Both the position numbers and the translations under genes were made by a program. This document shows positions 59,086-64,000 of a stretch of 64,000 nt of DNA, piece after piece. The stretch lies in the NCBI GenBank assembly GCA_052318935.1, contig JBQRKO010000001.1; one strand, given 5' to 3'. The notes under the pieces were generated by a model. It searched no databases, had not been told where the DNA came from, and worked only from the letters and a program-made list of their open reading frames with translations. The stretch is from Niallia sp052318935 (GTDB lineage Bacteria; Bacillota; Bacilli; Bacillales; Cytobacillaceae). Position 1 is the first letter of the stretch, and every line of letters starts with the position of its first letter.

Positions 59086-59987
59086 TTTATACATTAACTT
59101 TAAATCCTTCTGTTGATTATATCTTGGAATTAGAAACAGTTAACTTGGGAGATTTAAATCGTGTAGGAATTACTAGTAAATTTCCTGGTGGAAAAGGAAT
59201 TAATGTTTCAAGAGTACTGAATCGAATGGGTGTAAAAAGCAAAGCTTTAGGGTTTGTAGGTGGATTTACGGGTAAATATATCGTAGATCAGCTGCAAAAA
59301 GAAAATATCGAAACAAATTTTGTAGAAGTCGAAGAAGATACGAGGATTAATGTAAAAGTAAAAGCAGATGCTGAAACCGAATTAAATGCAAACGGACCTT
59401 TCATATCAGCAGAAAAATTTGTGGAATTGAAGCAGAAGATTCGTGAATTAACAACGGATGATTTATTAGTTCTTGCCGGCAGCATTCCATCTACGCTACC
59501 AAAAACAACGTATGAAGAGTTAGTGAAGATTTGTCATGAACACAAAATTTCATTTGTTGTGGATGCGGAAGGTGAACTATTAAATAAAGTATTGCCATAT
59601 CAACCATTTCTTATTAAACCAAATCATCATGAATTAGGTGAACTATTCGATACAATGATAACAAGTGTAGAAGATGTTATTCCATACGGTAAAAAGCTGT
59701 TAGAACGGGGAGCTCAAAATGTCATTGTTTCACTAGCTGGTGATGGTGCGGTGCTAATTAATGAGCATGAAACAATCATCAGTACAGTCCCAAAAGGAGA
59801 AGTCAAAAGCTCTGTAGGTGCTGGCGATAGTATGGTTGCTGGGTTCCTTGCGAAATATCAGGAAACACAAGATATTCGCGAAGCCTTTCGTTATAGTGTA
59901 GCTTCTGGCAGTGCTACAGCCTTTTCGATTGGTTTATGCACAAAAGAGAAAGTAGAAAGTTTATTGCCGCAAGTTGTGATTAAATAA
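59082..59987 (+). CDS. fruK: 1-phosphofructokinase
   Basis: FruK (301 residues) converts fructose-1-phosphate to fructose-1,6-bisphosphate. PfkB motifs: SVDYILEL at the start, GGKGINVSRVLNRMG (motif 1) and SSVGAGDSMVAGFLA (motif 2, catalytic Asp). It is coupled to fruR by an ATGA overlap and precedes fruA. Confidence 0.95.
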   Translation: MIYTLTLNPSVDYILELETVNLGDLNRVGITSKFPGGKGINVSRVLNRMGVKSKALGFVGGFTGKYIVDQLQKENIETNFVEVEEDTRINVKVKADAETELNANGPFISAEKFVELKQKIRELTTDDLLVLAGSIPSTLPKTTYEELVKICHEHKISFVVDAEGELLNKVLPYQPFLIKPNHHELGELFDTMITSVEDVIPYGKKLLERGAQNVIVSLAGDGAVLINEHETIISTVPKGEVKSSVGAGDSMVAGFLAKYQETQDIREAFRYSVASGSATAFSIGLCTKEKVESLLPQVVIK

Positions 59988-60055
59988 ATTGCAGAGCGTC
60001 TTAAGCGCATGAACTATGCTTCCAAAGACTGCTCTACTAATTAAAGGAGCGTTGT

Positions 60056-61933
60056 ATGATGAGAATAACAGAATTGTTAACGCAAGAAACCATCCTTTTA
60101 AATATAGAAGGAAAACAGAAATTAGATGCAATTAATCAATTGGTTGATCTCCTAAATTCTGCAGGGAGGTTAACGAATAAAGAAGAATATAAAGTAGCCA
60201 TTTTAAAAAGGGAAGAACAAAGTACGACTGGAATCGGCGAAGGAATTGCCATTCCACATGCAAAAACAAAAGCTGTAAAAACGCCGGCAATTGCATTTGG
60301 CCGTTCCACATCAGGTATTGATTATGAATCTTTAGATGGTCAGCCGGCAAATCTTTTCTTTATGATTGCCGCTCCAGACGGTGCAAACAACACCCATTTG
60401 GAAGCACTATCAAGATTATCTACTATCTTATTAAAAGAAGATGCTCGTGCTAAATTACTTGCTGCAAAAACGAAACTTGAAGTTGTTGAAATCATTGATA
60501 GTTATGATGTAGAAGAGGAAGAAGTAGAGCAAAATATTGCAGACAAAAAGAATTTTATTGTTGCTGTAACAGCTTGTCCAACAGGTATCGCTCACACATA
60601 TATGGCTGCGGATTCATTAAAAGCAAAAGCAGCAGAGCTTGGTGTTGACATTAAAGTAGAAACAAATGGCTCAGGTGGTGCAAAAAATGTTCTGACTTCA
60701 GAAGAAATTGAAAACGCTACCGCTGTCATTGTTGCTGCAGATACAAAAGTGCAAATGGAGCGTTTTAAAGGGAAACATGTCCTAGAAACGCCAGTTGCAG
60801 ACGGAATTAGAAAACCGCAGGAATTAATTGAAAAAGCACTCAAACAGGAAGCGCCTGTTTATCAAGGTGGCAGTGGCTCAAGCTCCAGAGAAAGCAGCGA
60901 AAAAGGAAAAACAGGCATCTACAAACACTTAATGAATGGTGTTTCCAATATGCTTCCATTTGTAGTCGGCGGCGGTATATTAATTGCTATATGTTTTATG
61001 TTTGGCTACAATTCTTTTAAACCAGAGGATCCTACGTATAATCAATTTGCTGAAGCGTTAATGACAATCGGAGGAACGAATGCATTTGCTTTATTAGTGC
61101 CTGTGCTTGCTGCATTTATCGCAATGAGCATCGCAGATCGTCCTGGATTTGCTCCTGGTATGGTTGGCGGTATGATAGCAGCTTCAAGCGGGGCTGGTTT
61201 CCTTGGCGGATTAATTGCAGGTTTCTTAGCAGGGTATGTAGTAGTAGGATTGAAAAAAGTATTATCAACATTGCCTCAAGCTTTAGAAGGTATTAAAACG
61301 ATTCTTTTATATCCAGTTTTAGGAATATTTATTGTCGGCATGTTAATGTTATACGTCATTAATGATCCTGTTAGTAATATAAATGAAGGTTTAACAAACT
61401 GGCTTGCCGGTTTAGGAACAGCAAATGCGGTGTTATTAGGAATCGTTGTCGGCGGAATGATGGCGATTGATATGGGTGGTCCAATTAATAAATCAGCATA
61501 TGTATTTGGTACAGGATTAATCGCAAACGGCGTATATGAACCAATGGCAGCTATCATGGCTGGAGGAATGGTTCCGCCACTTGCCATTGCATTAGCAACA
61601 ACTTTCTTTAGAAACAAATTTACAAAACAAGAAAGAGATGCAGGTACAACAAATTATATAATGGGATTATCTTTTATCACAGAAGGTGCGATTCCATTTG
61701 CAGCAGCAGATCCACTTCGTGTTATCCCTTCTGTAGCAATTGGTGCAGCAATCACTGGAGGATTATCGATGTTCTTTAATATTGGACTAAGAGCTCCTCA
61801 CGGTGGAGTATTCGTCATCGGATTAGTTGATGGAAATTGGTTATTGTACTTGTTGTCAATTGTAATCGGTTCTGTTGTAAGTGCTGTTTTACTTGGTGTA
61901 TTAAAAAAACCAACACAACAAAAAAATAAATAA
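60056..61933 (+). CDS. fruA: fructose PTS enzyme IIABC
   Basis: The 625-residue protein takes up fructose and phosphorylates it at C1. Domains: EIIA (1-145; GIAIPHAKTKA with the phosphoryl His), EIIB (about 165-265; AVTACPTGIAHTYMAADSLK with the phosphoryl Cys) and EIIC (about 300-620; eight or more membrane segments, ITEGAIPFAAADPLRVIPS). The start is ATG 60056 or 60059, with AAAGGAGCG upstream. A strong terminator ends the operon. Confidence 0.95.
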   Translation: MMRITELLTQETILLNIEGKQKLDAINQLVDLLNSAGRLTNKEEYKVAILKREEQSTTGIGEGIAIPHAKTKAVKTPAIAFGRSTSGIDYESLDGQPANLFFMIAAPDGANNTHLEALSRLSTILLKEDARAKLLAAKTKLEVVEIIDSYDVEEEEVEQNIADKKNFIVAVTACPTGIAHTYMAADSLKAKAAELGVDIKVETNGSGGAKNVLTSEEIENATAVIVAADTKVQMERFKGKHVLETPVADGIRKPQELIEKALKQEAPVYQGGSGSSSRESSEKGKTGIYKHLMNGVSNMLPFVVGGGILIAICFMFGYNSFKPEDPTYNQFAEALMTIGGTNAFALLVPVLAAFIAMSIADRPGFAPGMVGGMIAASSGAGFLGGLIAGFLAGYVVVGLKKVLSTLPQALEGIKTILLYPVLGIFIVGMLMLYVINDPVSNINEGLTNWLAGLGTANAVLLGIVVGGMMAIDMGGPINKSAYVFGTGLIANGVYEPMAAIMAGGMVPPLAIALATTFFRNKFTKQERDAGTTNYIMGLSFITEGAIPFAAADPLRVIPSVAIGAAITGGLSMFFNIGLRAPHGGVFVIGLVDGNWLLYLLSIVIGSVVSAVLLGVLKKPTQQKNK

Positions 61934-61935
61934 GC

Positions 61936-61972
61936 AAACCCCCAAAGGCTTCTGCCTTTGGGGGTTTTTTTA
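61936..61972 (+). terminator. terminator of the fru operon
   Basis: AAACCCCCAAAGGC/GCCTTTGGGGGTTT with a TTCT loop and a T-run. Confidence 0.9.
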
Positions 61973-61989
61973 ATAGACGATGTCGTTCA

Positions 61990-63264
61990 TTATGTGTTTT
62001 TTTGTTGTTTTAAACGAAAAAAGGCGGCAAGTGCGGCAAGTATGGTGATGCCACTTAATAAATAAAACTGAACATGATAAGCGTGTTTAATTAATAAAGC
62101 CATACATGGTGGTCCGCTGGCAACACCAATAAACCGCATGGAACTATAAAGGCTTGTAATGGTTCCTTTTTCTTCTTTTTCAATGCCTTCCGTTATTAAA
62201 GCATCTAATGGGGGAAGGCTTGCACCAATACCGATTCCTGAAATAGTAAGAAATGTAATGATATACGGTAATTTATTGGTGAAACTGAGGGCGATTGTTC
62301 CTATAATAATAGCAATAATTGCAATGAAAGTAATCCATCTCATTACATTTTGATCTTGCTTTATTTTTTTTCCTATGATGAATGAAGTAAGACATAATGC
62401 ACTTAATGGAATGGCAAGGAAAAATCCTTTTTTAATATTTTTAATGTGATATGTTTTTTCCAATACATCTGAAAAGTAAAACATTTCCGCAAATAGGATA
62501 AACATAACAATGGCTCCAATAAAAAAAATAGCATATAGCCAATATTTATCCTTTTTAATTACTTCTCTTACATGTAAAATGAATTTTTTAAATGGTAAAG
62601 GCTTTTTTTGATTGGCAGGTGCTTTAACAAAAAAAAGGATTAATAAAATAGAAAATAAACAGAACACTGGTATGGACATAAACGGGATAAACCAAATGAT
62701 TCCAGCAAGAAATGCCCCAAATATTGGACTTAATACTTTACCAAATGTATTTGCTGTTTCAATAACACCTAATGTACTGCTGACATCTTCTTCTTTTTTA
62801 AACATATCCCCAACCAATGGCAATACAATAGGAAAAGCCCCAGCTGCACCGACTCCTTGAAGTGCTCTTCCGAGAAGGATGACCCAATAGCTATTGTCCA
62901 TCATCCAAGACGCTAAACCTGCAATAGCTCCTCCTATTGCAGTAATAATGAGACTTGGAATAATCACCTTTTTTCGACCGATATGATCAGATAAATAACC
63001 TGCTACAGGAATCAACAAAATGGCAACGATTGAGTAGACGGTGATAATCATACTAACTTGGAAAGAAGAAATGGATAATTTTTTTTCAATAGAAGGAAGA
63101 ACAGGGATAAGCATGCTGTTTCCAAGCGTCATCACAAGTGGGATAGACGCGATGGACAATATCGACATTTTAGAAACCTTCACCTGATCATGATTTGTTT
63201 TTTGTTTTGTTTTTTTTACACTAGAAAGATTCATTATATTTTTTTCATCATTAACATGTTCCAT
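61990..63264 (-). CDS. MFS drug exporter
   Basis: The 424-residue protein has 12 membrane segments. Family motif A is GYLSDHIGRKKVIIPSLII (loop 2-3), and LLGRALQGVGAAGAFPIVLP resembles motif C-adjacent sequence of Bmr/TetA-type 12-helix exporters. It is a proton-coupled efflux pump with an unknown substrate. A polar N-terminal leader precedes the first helix. It is convergent with fruA. Confidence 0.9.
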   Translation of the reverse strand: MEHVNDEKNIMNLSSVKKTKQKTNHDQVKVSKMSILSIASIPLVMTLGNSMLIPVLPSIEKKLSISSFQVSMIITVYSIVAILLIPVAGYLSDHIGRKKVIIPSLIITAIGGAIAGLASWMMDNSYWVILLGRALQGVGAAGAFPIVLPLVGDMFKKEEDVSSTLGVIETANTFGKVLSPIFGAFLAGIIWFIPFMSIPVFCLFSILLILFFVKAPANQKKPLPFKKFILHVREVIKKDKYWLYAIFFIGAIVMFILFAEMFYFSDVLEKTYHIKNIKKGFFLAIPLSALCLTSFIIGKKIKQDQNVMRWITFIAIIAIIIGTIALSFTNKLPYIITFLTISGIGIGASLPPLDALITEGIEKEEKGTITSLYSSMRFIGVASGPPCMALLIKHAYHVQFYLLSGITILAALAAFFRLKQQKNT

Positions 63265-63448
63265 TTTTGTTTATCTCCTTGATTTCGGTATGTTATCTTC
63301 ACTTAATATGTACGAATGGAAGGTAAATTACTAAGAAATTAAAGTGGGAAAAAATGGATCATATTAAATGTAAAACTTTTATAAACGAATATTGCACCAT
63401 AGTACATATGATAAAATGAATTATCATAAGGAAATGGAGGAAGGATTT

Positions 63449-64000
63449 TTGAATCAAATTATTGCATTAAGTGTTGGAAAACCAGAAGTTCTCTCTTGGA
63501 AAGATAAGACATATTCTACTGCCATTGGAAAAACTAAAATAGAAGAAGTAAGATTGACAGTTAATGGGTTCGAAGGGGATGGGGTTGCAAATCCAGCATT
63601 TCATGGTGGTCCTGAGCGTGCGGTTTGCTATTATCCATATGAGCATTATGAAAAATGGGAAAAAGAATATAAGGTTCATTTGTCTCCGCCGGCATTTGGC
63701 GAAAATATTTGTACAAAAGGATTTGTAGAAAAGGATACATATATTGGAGACATTTTTTCTTTAGGCAATGCCATTGTTCAAGTGACACAAGGAAGAATTC
63801 CATGCTCCACTATTTCGAAATTTAATCATATTGATACGTTTTTACCTAGAATCGTGGAAACGTGTTTTACCGGTTATTTTTTAAAAGTGCTAGAAGAGGG
63901 AACGGTTAAAACGGATTCAACCTTTACGTTAATAGAAAGACAACAACAAATTATATCTGTTTGGGACGCTACTCATTTAATATTAATAGATCGGAATAAT
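63449..64000 (+). CDS. MOSC-domain protein (YiiM-like), cut by the window end
   Basis: The gene starts at TTG 63449 with ATGGAGGAAGG upstream, and the frame is open to the end of the window (184 codons). MOSC/YiiM motifs: GFEGDGVANPAFHGGPERAV, then YPYEHYEKWEKEY, FGENI and QGRIPCSTISKF (conserved Cys). MOSC proteins bind a molybdenum cofactor. YiiM-like members reduce N-hydroxylated compounds. The C-terminus is outside the window. Confidence 0.85.
   Translation, partial: MNQIIALSVGKPEVLSWKDKTYSTAIGKTKIEEVRLTVNGFEGDGVANPAFHGGPERAVCYYPYEHYEKWEKEYKVHLSPPAFGENICTKGFVEKDTYIGDIFSLGNAIVQVTQGRIPCSTISKFNHIDTFLPRIVETCFTGYFLKVLEEGTVKTDSTFTLIERQQQIISVWDATHLILIDRNN

Noticed and set aside
1..64000. CRISPR arrays, tRNA and rRNA genes
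   Set aside because: I saw no regularly spaced direct repeats with unique spacers, no tRNA cloverleaf and no rRNA sequence. The prophage is in a protein gene, not a tRNA gene.

Overview
The window is low-GC DNA from an endospore-forming Bacillaceae chromosome (Bacillus in the broad sense). Host markers are a small acid-soluble spore protein (sspH type), a YjcZ-type sporulation peptide, a TPP-riboswitch thiMDE operon, a catabolite-controlled fruRKA operon, class Ib nrdEF and GC-rich REP-like repeats typical of Bacillaceae. No species can be named from the sequence alone.

Positions 1-40941 are mobile DNA. A prophage of about 40 kb (roughly 679-40941) is inserted inside a conserved host gene. 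It carries its own 3' end for that gene, so the host gene is rebuilt intact at 40410-41477, and a headless 3' fragment is left at 150-678. The two copies share a perfect 510-bp direct repeat (169-678 and 40432-40941). The first ~150 bases look like a diverged version of this prophage's own right end, so a second related prophage or its remnant probably lies just to the left.

Prophage layout from the left: integrase and a small HTH regulator (-); a short rightward operon; a CI-like repressor (-) facing an early operon (4301-7246) with two paralogous HTH regulators; a 728-residue P-loop/putative Fe-S helicase; a 960-residue protein that I identify as a two-barrel RNA polymerase of the YonO/QDE-1 class; a structured intergenic RNA candidate; a tail module (tail chaperone, tape measure, Dit) interrupted by an HNH nuclease, a MazF-like protein and unknown genes; then terminase, a second tyrosine recombinase, portal, capsid, connectors and tail tube; and finally cargo (a HEPN-type protein with a membrane partner, a lipoprotein, unknown genes and an Xis-like protein). 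I found no endolysin/holin cassette, receptor-binding protein, DNA polymerase, primase or SSB. The element is therefore either defective or uses an unusual strategy in which the phage RNA polymerase and helicase take central roles.

The host part (41.7-64 kb) holds sspH; a metal-chaperone GTPase with an UPF0718 permease and a TIGR03943 protein; an isochorismatase-like hydrolase; thiMDE; a YjcZ peptide; an ammonium transporter; a DUF294 nucleotidyltransferase with an exonuclease; a GNAT acetyltransferase; nrdEF; fruRKA; an MFS exporter; and the start of a MOSC protein that runs off the window. It is interspersed with REP-like repeats, a MITE-like insertion and several leader hairpins.
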